NCBI RefSeq assembly: GCF_021134715.1
Contig: NC_060021.1
Location: 1,550,001-1,614,000 of the forward strand
Direction of reading: 5' to 3'
Source: Daphnia pulex
Lineage: Eukaryota; Arthropoda; Branchiopoda; Diplostraca; Daphniidae
DNA length: 64,000 bases
Every line of letters starts with the position of its first letter. Position 1 is the first letter of the stretch. The position numbers and the translations under genes were made by a program. Of this stretch, positions 12,580-23,645 are shown piece by piece. The notes below the pieces were generated by a model. That model saw nothing but the letters and a program-made list of their open reading frames with translations, was not told the origin of the DNA and did not search any database.

Positions 12580-12937
12580 TGTGATGATACACAATAACAA
12601 ATTATAAGACTTGTAGAAGTGTTGTATTTGCCGAGAGATGTTGAGGGATACAGCTGCCGGAGACGACTCTGCCGGGAATATGCAGGCGTCGGGCTTTTAT
12701 ACTCGGGAAAGACAAAGAGAAACTCAGGGAAACATATTGCAATACAAACAAAAGTTATAGTCCAAAAAAGAATAACGAAGGAGGGATGTTCGGTCCACTG
12801 GTTCGTTACGGCCAACGCCAACGAGGTGTTGGGGAACATTCACCAGCTTTCCTAGTGGAAGCGTGAAGAAGAGTCAAGCAACCTCGCGGTTGCTTAGATT
12901 TGGAAAGCACATATGGGAGATGGGGCGAGTCAGTACA
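12580..12937 (-). mobile_element. LTR-like sequence, copy 1 (358 bp)
   Basis: On the minus strand it begins TGTACTGACTCG and ends TATCATCACA, the TG...CA form of a long terminal repeat. It contains a canonical TATAAAAG followed by GC-rich sequence, the layout of U3-R-U5. A second copy of the same length and orientation is at 36,581-36,939. On the low-coordinate side it is flanked by AACC (12,576-12,579) and on the high side by AAAC (12,938-12,941). No internal retrotransposon domains (gag, protease, RT, integrase) are seen next to it, so it behaves like a solo LTR. It sits inside a transposase pseudogene on its high side only. Confidence 0.75.
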
Positions 12938-12941
12938 AAAC

Positions 12942-13930
12942 TATGAATATTGTAAGCAATGAATTTCGGCCTGTAAAGTTTCACTGCATCTTTTACAAAT
13001 GTGTGTTTCTGCATATAGAGCATACTTAATACAGTATTAATCATTCACCAAAATTTTCATCGCGACAAGGAAAAGCATAATTTGTTGTACAGCTATGGGT
13101 CTAAGACTTTAAAAATGACAAGGGCAACATAATTCATATGGAGTCTATATTCGGTTGCTTTCATGGGGTAGGTCGTTAAGCGTTCTTGTTTTTTTTTGGA
13201 AATCACAAGCAATAGCAATTAAGTTTGCTAACAAATGATCTACCACTTCTTTAGAAAGTTCAGTCCGTTCAGATCCTCCCTTTACCCATGCTGACATTAT
13301 TTTTTTCATTGTACCCAGGCAAGTCAGGTGCATATAGTTTAATGGTACATTTTTGACATTATCAGGCAAAATTTGTTTTAAAGAAGACCTTTCTTTGTTA
13401 CTGTCATGATGGTTTTTGTACACCCTTTTTTTAAATGAATCATCAGTACGCAATGGTGCGGAAGTTACGGGGTTATGTAACTCTCCCCCGCAAGCAACGT
13501 GCCGGTGCATCACATACCAAACCCACAATAGAGATTCTAATTTTCTTTCCTTCTACGCAAATCCCATCGGAAATCATGTCTTCAGCTTCACGAATTAGAT
13601 TAATAAGATAAATATTCACATTGTCAGGTTTCCTGTACCCGCGATAAATCCCAATTCCGAATAGAAATCCGCCATCTTCACCACATGTTCTGGCCAAAAT
13701 AGGCCAAAACTGACTTCCACGGATTTTTTCTACTGGAAGGCCATCCACGCTAATGACAATTTTGATAACATCCGGGAGATGAGCAACATCAGTTTTAAGC
13801 AAAGTGGCAGAATTATCCCATTAGCCAATCCAAGGTAAACATACTGAACAGGTGGAACATCACGAAAGATAAGTTTACCACGGGGCAATTGGGTTACATG
13901 TGAAACACGTGCAAAGATATAAATGAGGCA
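12942..13930 (-). pseudogene. Transposase fragment, 'IDGLPL' family (relic C, N-terminal/middle)
   Basis: Read down from ~13,930 on the minus strand: V-T-Q-L-P-R-G (equivalent to the RTLL region), then V-I-S-V-D-G-L-P-V-E-K, then S-Q-F-W-P-I-L-A, G-Y-R-K-P, and V-C-D-A-P-A-R. The zinc-ligand (H...C-x2-C) segment is largely deleted. After a frame change come A-P-L-R-T-D-D-S-F, L-N-Y-M-H-L-T-C-L-G and A-T-E-Y-R-L-H-M-N, and the frame ends in A-Y-N-I-H-S exactly where the LTR at 12,580-12,937 interrupts it. The missing next residues (I-H-L-P-G-D-V) are found at the far LTR copy, at 36,576. At least two frameshifts and several stops make it inactive. Confidence 0.8.
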
Positions 13931-14002
13931 GAAATTCTATGTTTTATATTGTGTATTTCAAATGTTTGTTTCATCAAAAATATATTTTTTATTTATTCAT
14001 AG

Positions 14003-15242
14003 GATGGGACATTCTTGGTTGTTGATTTGGAAACCAGCACAGGAGTTGGAGTAGTCATCGTGCCAGATTTCTGGTTTTCTTCCAACTCTTGTCGCTATCC
14101 ACCACTAAGTAGAAAAGGCACTCGTGCAATTACATCCAGAGAAAAACAAGAAGATGATTGGTTAAACTACCCTGCAATTTGCAGAGGGACATTTGGTTTG
14201 TGCATTGCGCTGCAGATTTATTGATATTTCACAACATTTTAAATGTGCTCTTTTGCATTACAGGTTTATATAAGGAAGCAAGAATAAGGAAGCTTGCAGT
14301 AGCAGAGATTGTGTCGGACATTAACATTCCATCATTGAAGTGGTCAATCTTGGAAGAGGAAAACGCACAAGAGGCCCAGAGTTACGTATTCACCAGGAAA
14401 TTCAAGTACAGATGAGGAGGCAACAACTCTGTCCACTCCCCTAGTACCACAAAATCTTTTAGTACGCCAGTCACCAAGTAAGTTTGAAAGTTATGCTATC
14501 ACTATTATTCAAACACATTTTAATAATTACAATTATTTTGAAAAGCTTTTGATCACAAAATATTCTTCCTAGTGGATCGTTTGTCTCGAACAACAATATT
14601 GCAAACAATTCATCAACTGAATCTGGGCCGACCGTTTGGTTATGGCAACACAGGATCTCTAACTTCTCATGGCCATATCGGTTCATCTGTCAATACCTTG
14701 TATGAATATGGTCCGTCTGTTCAGTATGCTCACCCGGGATCATCGAATGGTTTTAGCCAGATTAGTCCATCTGAGAATAAGTCGGCTGAACATGGGTTGA
14801 CTGTTGCGTATTGCGAACCAGGATCGTTAACTTCTTATAGGAATTTTTGTGAATCAAGGAATCTGTCGACCGAAAATAGTGCGTCGCTTAGACATTGATA
14901 CACTGGATCGTCAGTTTCTTTTGGTTATCTTTTTTTCTCCGCCTGTGAATTCACCAACTGACATGTTATGTCTGTGGACCATGATGAGTTGCAATACGGT
15001 AATCTTGGATCCTTAACGTCATTTGCCCATCCTGGATTGTCACCTTCCATTGCCCGACCACAGTCGTCAGCTTCCACTGACCGTTCTAGATCGTCATTTT
15101 TCATGGAACGTCTTGGATCGCCAGATTCCATTGTCCATCCTGGATCGTCAGTTTCCGTAGGCACACCAGAGTCATGCGGTTCTATTGACCGTCTGGTTCG
15201 TCAGGATCAATCGCTCGACCTGGATCGTCAATATCCCAAATA
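14003..15242 (+). pseudogene. Companion gene of the transposase element, with Ser/Gly repeat tail
   Basis: Divergently arranged with relic C, sharing the ~70 bp between them. Exon 1 (14,003 to ~14,195) reads F-L-V-V-D-L-E, V-I-V-P-D-F-W and C-R-Y-P-P-L, ending at a GT donor. Exon 2 starts after the CAG at 14,261 (L-Y-K-E-A-R-I-R-K-L-A-V-A-E) and runs through one frameshift to a GTAAGT donor at ~14,478. Exon 3 starts about 14,571. The 'VVEF...VP..W...YWPP...Y..A..K' pattern is one I associate with the second gene of these elements (from memory, not searched). Exon 3 and beyond consist of ~30-bp degenerate repeats around GGATCGTC, giving Ser/Gly-rich peptide (H-P-G-S-S) in shifting frames, so the tail is decayed. 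Confidence 0.5.
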
Positions 15243-15782
15243 GACTCTTGCTTCAGCGGAGAACATTGACCATGGTATAGGATTGCATGGTACGCGTAGA
15301 TGAGAGGTGCAAATGGACCGAAAACTGGAATCTTCAAAATCGGCAACTCTGGCCGGGTGCGTAACTAGAGGGCCCATTTTAACATGGGGCCTTATGGGAC
15401 TAACTATTTTGAAGCCCTGCATTTCTGTGTTAATTTTTTTTCAACTTGTAACATTTTTTTTTGTGTGTAGAATAAATTTTTTTACAAAGTTCATTTATTT
15501 TATTTTAAATAAAAAATGTCTATATAATAAAAAAAAAATAAAAATGGTCCAAGAATTTCTGACACTCTTGGACTTTCCACTTCTGTAAGACTGTTCCACA
15601 TTGTATATTAAAAGTGGAATTTGTTCTTTGTAAGTGATTGCCATGGTGTTTGTTTTCTGCTCTGTTTACTCATGTATGGCTTGTCAAAGTTTGTAATGCT
15701 GTACGTTATTGTTTAGCTAACAAAACTATAATTAGCTACCGTTTCAAGCCAATGTAATTTAGATTGTGCCGTTTTATGCACC

Positions 15783-18700
15783 ATGCCTGCAAAATGTTGT
15801 GTCCCTAATTGCAAAACTGGATATAGCAGTACCTACAAAGAAAATGCAGATGCAGCCAAGGAATGTCTTATCCTTTTTTCTACTTCAAATAAAGAGTTGC
15901 TTGCTAAGTGGTCTAAAGCAGTTCCTCGTGAAGATTACGTTTTCACAAAGCATTCTAAGGTGTGTATTAAACATTTTGAAGATACTGATGTTCTGAAAGG
16001 ATATACACACTATGTTCATGGCAAGCCAATCTTTACACCATACAAAAGATTTCGACTAAAACCTGATGCTGTTCCCTGCATTTTCCCAAGTAAGAAAGAC
16101 AATTACTTTTATATAGCTTACTGTTATTTCATCAAGGATATGTTGTTAGACTGCCCTGTTTATCTGTCCAAGAATGTAAGAAAAAGGAAATCTCCAACAG
16201 AACGATGTGATGTACCACAGAAAGTTAAACAGCCAAGACTGGATAAAATTTCAGTACCAATATCTCTTAGTGATTCGTTAAATTAAATGAGGATGAAGTT
16301 CAAGAAAATACTGAAATAACCAAAACCACAAATCAAGAAAGCACTACTGACTGGGGAATGGAATTGAAAAAGATTAATCTCCCACAGATGCTGATGTACC
16401 AGGATATGAGAGAACAGTTATTTTCTTTTTTTAAAAACAGATAATGTTGAAATGGAAAATCAATGTAGTAAAAGGAATAACACTTAACAAAAACGCTCTT
16501 ACCTACTGCATCAATGGAGAAAGTTGTACGCCAAAAGATTTACCCAACAGTGTCCTAACAGTTACAGAATTGGAACAAGTAATTGAAACACTTGAAAACG
16601 CCAAGATGTGCAAAGGTGTTTGAATTGCGGATAATTTTTAAAATTCCTCGCAAAATTTTCGCGTCAGATACATGCTATAATGAAGAGAAAAGCAGAAACA
16701 TTTGGAAGTCTTACAAGTGCGAAAACCTCCTCAATTATACAATACAAGATAATTCAAAATCAGTGGAAAGATTCTGCTACTGTGTGAAGTTAAAGGCTTA
16801 TGTGTCAAAATTGCTGTGGAAAGAAAAAAATCAAAGCATTGGGAAAATGGCACAATGCAGAAGGGTTATCAGAAATTCAAAAAAAATAATTGCACGCAAA
16901 CTAAAAAAATTACAGGTCAGTGTAAATGGAATAAGTGAAACAGGTTATTTAAAGTTGAATATAAAAATATTTATTTTAATATTTGCTTTTTGTTATTTAG
17001 GGACTGAAATCTGAGATTACTTCCCTTCAAAAATCAGCAAAGGTAAAATCGAAAAAGGCTTTTGAGGAATACTTATCAAAATTGGACGAAAAACGGTAAC
17101 TATGCTTCCTTTTTAAATCGCAAACTGTTTCCAAACTTCAAACTGGTTTCTCGTTATAAGTGTTTCAATTTTTACAAAATGACATTTATGTTTTGTGATG
17201 AGTATGAAGAGAGGACTTTTCTTATGATGACTGTGACATTATGACTACTCTTCAATTGAAACTATATCCTTGATGACGCGTCTCCATTATATGACTAGAC
17301 TTATGAGAAATACAAAAAGGAATTAATTTAAAAAACTATATTGTTACAAAACACCTACATATGTAGTTGATTCACTTATGCTTCCTGACACATTTCTTTA
17401 ATTGATTAAATATAGGAGCAGCTAGTTATTCAGGCTATTATAACGAAGGCTGAAAGCTCATCAATGAAAGGCATACGTGAACAAGCAAATTGGTTATTTG
17501 AATTCGTCATTTTACGACTGAAAAGCCCCAAAGCTTATGACCATTTACGGCAGGGTTTGTTACCATTACCACACCCAGATACTCTTCGAAGACTAATCCG
17601 GGGAATTCCTGGAACATTTGGACTGAACAAATTTTCGATAGAGTCGATCGGAAAAAAACCTGCATGGAAAATCAAGATGTTTTAGGAGGAGATCTCTTGT
17701 CTGGGATGAAATGACAGTTAAAAAGGCAGTGAATTTCAACAGACAAAAGATGAAATTTGATGGATTCCCTGATTACGGAGAGGACGTGGAACCAGAAAAG
17801 AGGGGAAAGCTTGCTGACCATGCACTTGTGCTTATGTTTCGTCCATACGGGGCCAAATGGGTCCAGCCAATTGGCGTCTATGCAACGAGTGGGGCTGCTA
17901 GTTCTTCTATGCTTCAGAATCTTGTGATTAGAGCCATTGCAGCTCTTCAAACTGTCGGCGCTATCGTCTCTACGTAACGTTTGATGGTCACCAAACAAAT
18001 AATAGGGTGTTCGCAGTCTCTTCGGGATTAGCAGCAAGATGAACAATGTATTTTCATGGATTGATCATCCTACTGAACCAAACGAAAAAATGCATTTCAT
18101 GTTCGATATTCCCAATATTTTCAAGTGCATAAGAAATAATATGATAAAAGTCAAGCATTTTCAAGTAAGTTTAAAGTAATTCAATTTGTTAGATTATTAA
18201 AAGAAAATTACCAATATTCTATACAGTTCGGTGGAGATAACATCGATTGCGATCTTTTTAAGCTGTTTATTTAAACAGAAGAAGAGTTTGCCCTAAACTT
18301 ACACTCTCTCACATTCACCCTGACAATTGGCAAAATATGAATGTAAAATTAGCTACTCAAGTAATGATTTTTAACTTACATTAATATATTTCTTCTGTTA
18401 GCTATTTTCTCATAGCGTGTGGTCGGGATTCAAGTATTTAAGGGAAGAATGCAACCTTACTCAGTTTGCCGGAACTGAACCAATCACGGATATGGTAAAA
18501 CTTCTAAATGATGCTTTTGATGTCCTAAATGAAAGATGTCCTCAAGAGAGCATTAATAATGGAAATTTCGATGATAAAACTGCTGTATGTCAATATAGAT
18601 ACAGTTAAACATTTAAATTTTACTTCATCATACACTTGTGCAGCATCTATTTCATTTATTGGAAAAAATGGATTCGAACGAAGTGTTCCTGAAAACAGAA

Positions 18701-19778
18701 AATCGAACGTCGTTTATATCGCAAACATCCCTGGACGCCCTACGACTCACAATCAGAAGCATTTTAAATTTAACGAAGGATCTACTAGACAATGATTTTA
18801 ATTTTGTGCTAACAGGCAAATTTAACCAAGACTGCATCGAGGTAAATTTACCGGTAATAAATAACAAAATATAGTTTATCTTTAGTTATACCTTTTCTGT
18901 AGAGATTTTTTGGACTTGTCAGAAGTGCCTGTGGGGAAAATGACCATCCATCGATTTCAACATTTCTCCAACTTTTCAGACTACTCAGCATTGTTTTCCA
19001 ATTTAAAGATGCGGTGAGGTCGGAGAATATAGATAAGGGTGAGAGACTATGCCTATTAACGACCTACAAAGACTGCCTTCGTGAAAAGTGTAAGGCAACG
19101 ACACAACAAGCAAGCGATTTGAGGGAGGCGATGAAGGATGATATACTTGAGGCTCTATGCCTAAAAAGAAAACCAGAAGAACTACCTACAACATCAGAAG
19201 ATGCTCAAGTTTGTATTGACATTTCGGTCATTACTTACCCAACAATGGAAGAGCTGGAAAACATGCCATCACCAACACAAGAAGTGGACATCGACAAAAT
19301 CCTGCTAGAAGAAAGAGTGACAAAGGACACAGTATATGAAATATGTGGATACTTACTGTACACGCGAAGGAGGTTGCTGAAATGCAAAGAATGTCTTTCA
19401 ACATTGCAAACCACGGAAGAGCTCCTGCCAGCAGACTTTTACCACCACTGCCTGACCGATATAAAAACAAAAGGTGGATTGAAGTACTGCAAACCACCAA
19501 TGTTTAATTTTTTTCACGCAGTTGAAACAATTTACAAAAAAGAAGTCAATCAAAACAATTTAAGTATCGGAAATTGGTTTCAAAGAGTGATGTCCAAGTT
19601 GTGCAAAGGGAAAATCAATATTGAGTTTTGTTGCAATGAGCAACATAAACTAGAATTGATTCGTGATCTCGTTATGGAATACTTTGTCATTAGGAATCAC
19701 TTTGAAACAAAAACTTGGAAGAGGAACGATGACAACTGTGCAAAAGCAAAGTCAATAAGGAATTTGCTCGATATTTAG
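15783..19778 (+). pseudogene. P-element/THAP9-like transposase gene (copy 1), multi-exon, frameshifted
   Basis: The first exon (15,783-16,089) encodes a THAP zinc-finger: C-x4-C, W, C-I-K-H-F and a D-A-V-P-C-I-F-P box. A 60-base intron (16,090-16,149) joins it in frame to NCPVYLSK. A Lys-rich coiled-coil region lies around 16,840-17,095. The catalytic part runs 17,410-18,860: L-P-L-P-H-P-D-T-L-R-R-L-I-R, V-W-D-E-M, H-A-L-V-L-M-F-R-P-Y and L-T-G-K-F-N-Q-D. It ends with an intact 254-codon exon (19,014-19,778) matching the family's C-terminal region, including C-x2-C (KCKEC). Frameshifts at ~16,285 (after SLSDSLN), ~17,660 (in an A run) and ~18,600 break it. It would bind element ends through the THAP domain and cut and paste DNA in the nucleus. 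I could not find its terminal inverted repeats. Confidence 0.8.
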
Positions 19779-20069
19779 CAAAATTTACTTGATTAATTGA
19801 TACAAAATTGTTCAAACAAATAGTAATGGTGCCAACCGGTCGACCCTCATAGCTTTCTCATACTTTGCTATTCACATACCCCGCCATTGGCGATTGATTT
19901 GATTTGTTGCGTTGTTATTATTTCCTCATTGTTTAGCGTTGAAGTGATTTTACAGAGTTTAGAGTTGTCCATAGCTTATGGTGACTAAGCATAGTTGTTT
20001 TGTTCTTCTTTTTAAATCCCTTTTTCCTCTCTTGCATGTGTACTATTTGTGCTTGTTCGGAACCTGAAT

Positions 20070-22207
20070 CTTCATCTGTTACCGAATGATCTGGTACTAA
20101 AAATCTGCTGTGTAAGTGAAATAACAATCTCAGATGTGTTTACCCTGATGCTCACCTGTAAGCGTTAATACTTTTTGCTAAGAGGATCAAACCAGTTATG
20201 GAAAATGAAGCTGTTTGACGCGTAATCAATTCCTTTTCTAATCGAAATCACTTTGTATATAATAAGTAGCATTTTGATGTCTACAGGTGGCCCTGTTGTA
20301 ATTTGCAAATTAAGGGACAGGATCAAAAGAACTGGTATTGAAGAATAATGGGGACGCAAGGAGTTCAGCTTGGAAAGTGCTTGATCAGAAACATGCCATT
20401 TCTGTGTTACCCACGCAGCCAAATTCCTTGCTCTGTAGTCAGTGATCTGCTTGTTGGAGAGTTTCCGTTCCAGCAAGCCATTTCCCACACACTGAAGAAA
20501 AGTTCAGAGAACGAGTAAGAATCATGACATATCTTTAAGATGAAATCAATTTCTGAATTTTCATTAGTTCTTAGTAGTGAAAGTCTGACAACCAGATATT
20601 ATGCAAGTCTGCTGCTCTGCAAGATGAGAGCTCAATCAGCAAAGATTAAAGTAAGAAACTATCTTGGACCAAAAATCAGAACACAAAATTATTTTCTTAA
20701 AATTGCGGTGCAGTTCGCCTTATGGTTTAAAATGGAGCACACCCAGCAACCTTGTGTGAGAAGCGTGGAAAGCACCATTGAAACCATAAATTATCAAGTA
20801 CGCGACATCTTTATGTCAAGAATCAGAACTGAAATCTGTGATTCACAAGAAGAGTTCGAAAGAACTAGAGACTTGATAAATTTGATTTCTTATGTCATGT
20901 TTGAGGAACTCGGATACAAAGTCGAACATTTGAGCGTCGAAATGCAAATGGACAAGTTTTATGCAATCGAAGAAGTATTTTTGTTTGTAGATGAAATATA
21001 TTTTTTTTATTTTAGTAGGTCTTGCTAAGAAAACGGGGTCCGCCCATAATCGTCTCTATTATATTTAAAGAGATTGCCAGTAATTTCGGAATTGATTTCG
21101 AAATGATCTTGTACGGTGAACCTAGAACTAACTGATGCAAAGGGAAGTACTTCTCAGGTGGATACCGTTTCCAAGGCATTAAATATGACAAAAGTATATT
21201 TGTATTTCTCTAAAATTTTCTAATATAAAAGGCATGGGATACTTGATGACGTATACCTCGTGAACGTAAACGATGGTGGAATCTTAGTCTCTGAAAACCA
21301 ATATCAACCTCCTGTCAATATCGCAAGCTCAAGTGCTCAAGAAGTGGCGGTGCAAGTAATGCGAGAGATGTCAGCTCGTGTGAGAATGCTAGGATCATTT
21401 CACAACTCTGCCGATTGCGTTGATGGCAACAAAAAACAGCTACTGTACAGGTTGGCACACGTAATTTCGCCAAAAGATCCTGATGATGCGAAACAGTATG
21501 CTCAGCAATGCTTGAACCTTGGGTTAGATTTCAATGATGCCATAAAGACGCTACAGGTACACGGACAACCTGTTTCATGAATGGTCAACCATATCTTAAC
21601 ATTTTAAATACAGGAATCCAATGTTTTAGAAAATCCTCTTAAAAAAGACTGCATTAACCGAATGTTGAAAGAGAACAATGAAACTATTGCCGAATTAAGT
21701 AAAGATTGAATATTTTTTAATGGACCAGTAAAATATTTTATTTCTTTAGAGAGCACCCCGCCAGCGAGATCAATTTGTTATATTTGCCGTCGGCATGTCG
21801 ATGAATTACAAACATCAAGCAGAATACGAGCGCAGTAGACCATGTGTAATTGTGTCTTTGTATTTCAATTACATCCCTCCTGAAAAATGGAAGAAGATTC
21901 CTGCCTTGAATGTAAGAGAGAACCAGGCGTGTATTACAAGATCATTGTAAAAAATTCTTCTGTTGGATTTTTTGGCTTTTACGTTTCTCAAGGTAAATGA
22001 GAAAGCAATAAATTTCATTCTGTTTTCCATAACATTTTTCTTATGTCATTAGATCGCCTTGAAGTACACGCAGACCCTGCCCAGGCATATCCTCACTTAA
22101 AGAATATATTTGAGCTGGGGGGCTTTTTTGAAAAGTTTGATAGCCACTGCTTTGTCCCTAATGCGGCTATTATTCACGGTATCCAGATGAAAATGCCGCT
22201 GCCCTAG
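20070..22207 (+). pseudogene. FBXO21-like gene (SirB1-type and YccV-like domains), broken
   Basis: A possible F-box start L-P-N-D-L-V-L-K-I-C lies at 20,076-20,111 before a GTAAGT donor. The main part is exon 20,540-20,974, joined through a 44-base intron to 21,019 (L-L-R-K-R-G-P-P-I-I-V-S-I-I), the SirB1-like core of F-box only protein 21. Exon ~21,232-21,556 carries V-N-D-G-G-I-L-V. Exons around 21,614, 21,750-21,992 and 22,053-22,207 give the YccV/hemimethylated-DNA-binding-like end (F-A-V-G-M-S-M-N-Y-K-H, then C-F-V-P-N-A). FBXO21 is known as an SCF ubiquitin-ligase substrate receptor. Frame breaks at ~21,115 (before the expected RW motif) and at an A run near 21,886, and a weak N-terminal half, suggest a decaying paralogue. 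A minus-strand open frame (20,165-20,488) overlaps its upstream part and is unexplained. Confidence 0.65.
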
Positions 22208-23262
22208 CTTTAGTTCCATAATTGGACCAATCCATTTCAAAGAAACCCAGTCCGAACGTATTTAGCTACTCTAGAGTAGAATTTGTCTTAAAAAGAAAAA
22301 TTCGAAACGCGTAATAATTCTTTGCAATTTAAAGTAACTCTGTAACGTTGGGCAAAAAAAATCGCTCGAAACAAAGTATGTGTAGGAAAAAGAATTGTGC
22401 ATAAATCTGCGCATTACAACTCAAGCATCGGTAGAATAACCAATTAAGTTGACAATTTTTGCCAGTGGGCATCTTAAAAAAACGTTAAAAATAGCTGAAA
22501 ATAAAATCTGGACGCGGAGAATGAGAAGAACGAGGAACATCACTCCAGCATAAGCCCCTACAGAAAGAAGTGAAGACACCAGTGTACCCTACTAAAAAGT
22601 TGCCAGATTTCTGGAACTGGACCTGAGACTCCACATTGCCAGTTCTAAGAAACGATGTTTTGGTGAAAGCATAGATAAAGAAGACTGGTTTCGCATGTGC
22701 TATCCTTTTAGCCCTATCACTACTTACCCCGAGTTTCTGTCTTGCTTGTCCTGCCCTAAGCGGATAAACTGCTGTACTGCACCGAGGCTACGAAGGGTGT
22801 TGCAGACGAAGATTATTTTCCTTCTGTCTTGGTAAAATTATTTGCTGACGTTTAAAAGTCCTAGGTAATTTTGTCATACAAATTTGTATTGAGAAGTCAT
22901 ATTGTATTTAATAATGACGTTTGTCAATTGCAAAATCAGAGAAATCAATTGAATCATTGCAATTGACTAGAAATAAGCAGAGTGTAGAAAACAAAACGTA
23001 CTCTAAAGGGCAGGACAAGAAAGACAGAATCATGCTATAATAGAAGTAACCAGAGTGTGGTTACTTAGAAGAAAGACAGAATCGGGAAAATCGGAGGAAG
23101 GGTAGTAAGAATGCTGGCGACAGTTGCCCATGTTAATTCTCTTATGAAGAGAATAAACCAGTGGTCTTTATCTGTGGTGAAAGTGCCGCCGTAAAACAAT
23201 GGTTACATGACGACATCTGCTGTGTGATGTACGAAGCATGATTTTTAATGTTATTGTCACGC
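22041..23262. repeat. Segmental duplication, copy A left half
   Basis: Begins 12 bases before the last exon of the FBXO21-like gene and is nearly identical to 31,468-32,689. It stops at the P-element insertion (23,263). The other half of copy A resumes at 28,447. Between 22,208 and 23,262 there is no gene. Confidence 0.9.
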
Positions 23263-23645
23263 CAGTGTAATAGAGAGGATGGTGGCGTCGCCCTGTCGAA
23301 ATTCTCCATAAGGCTATGTCCGAGCCGACTCCCTTAAAAAGGGTGACACCTTGCGTATTTTTCCAAGAACTAAACTGAAATTTCCCCGCGAGTCCGTAAA
23401 ATAAGATTACAACATGCTGTCTGTAAAGCAACAAATCTCAAATGTAAAGTTACACTTAAATTATACTACAAATTATACCATAATGCAAATAGTTGATGAT
23501 TTATAAATATTTTTCCTTTTTTCATGAAATGAAATAAATATCAAACTTTAAGTTTTATCCGTTGTATTTGCTGTTTCTTTTTCTTTGACTTTTTCACATT
23601 GAATTTCAGCACTTTTTGGGATTCTTGACAATTTTTTGTTAGTTT

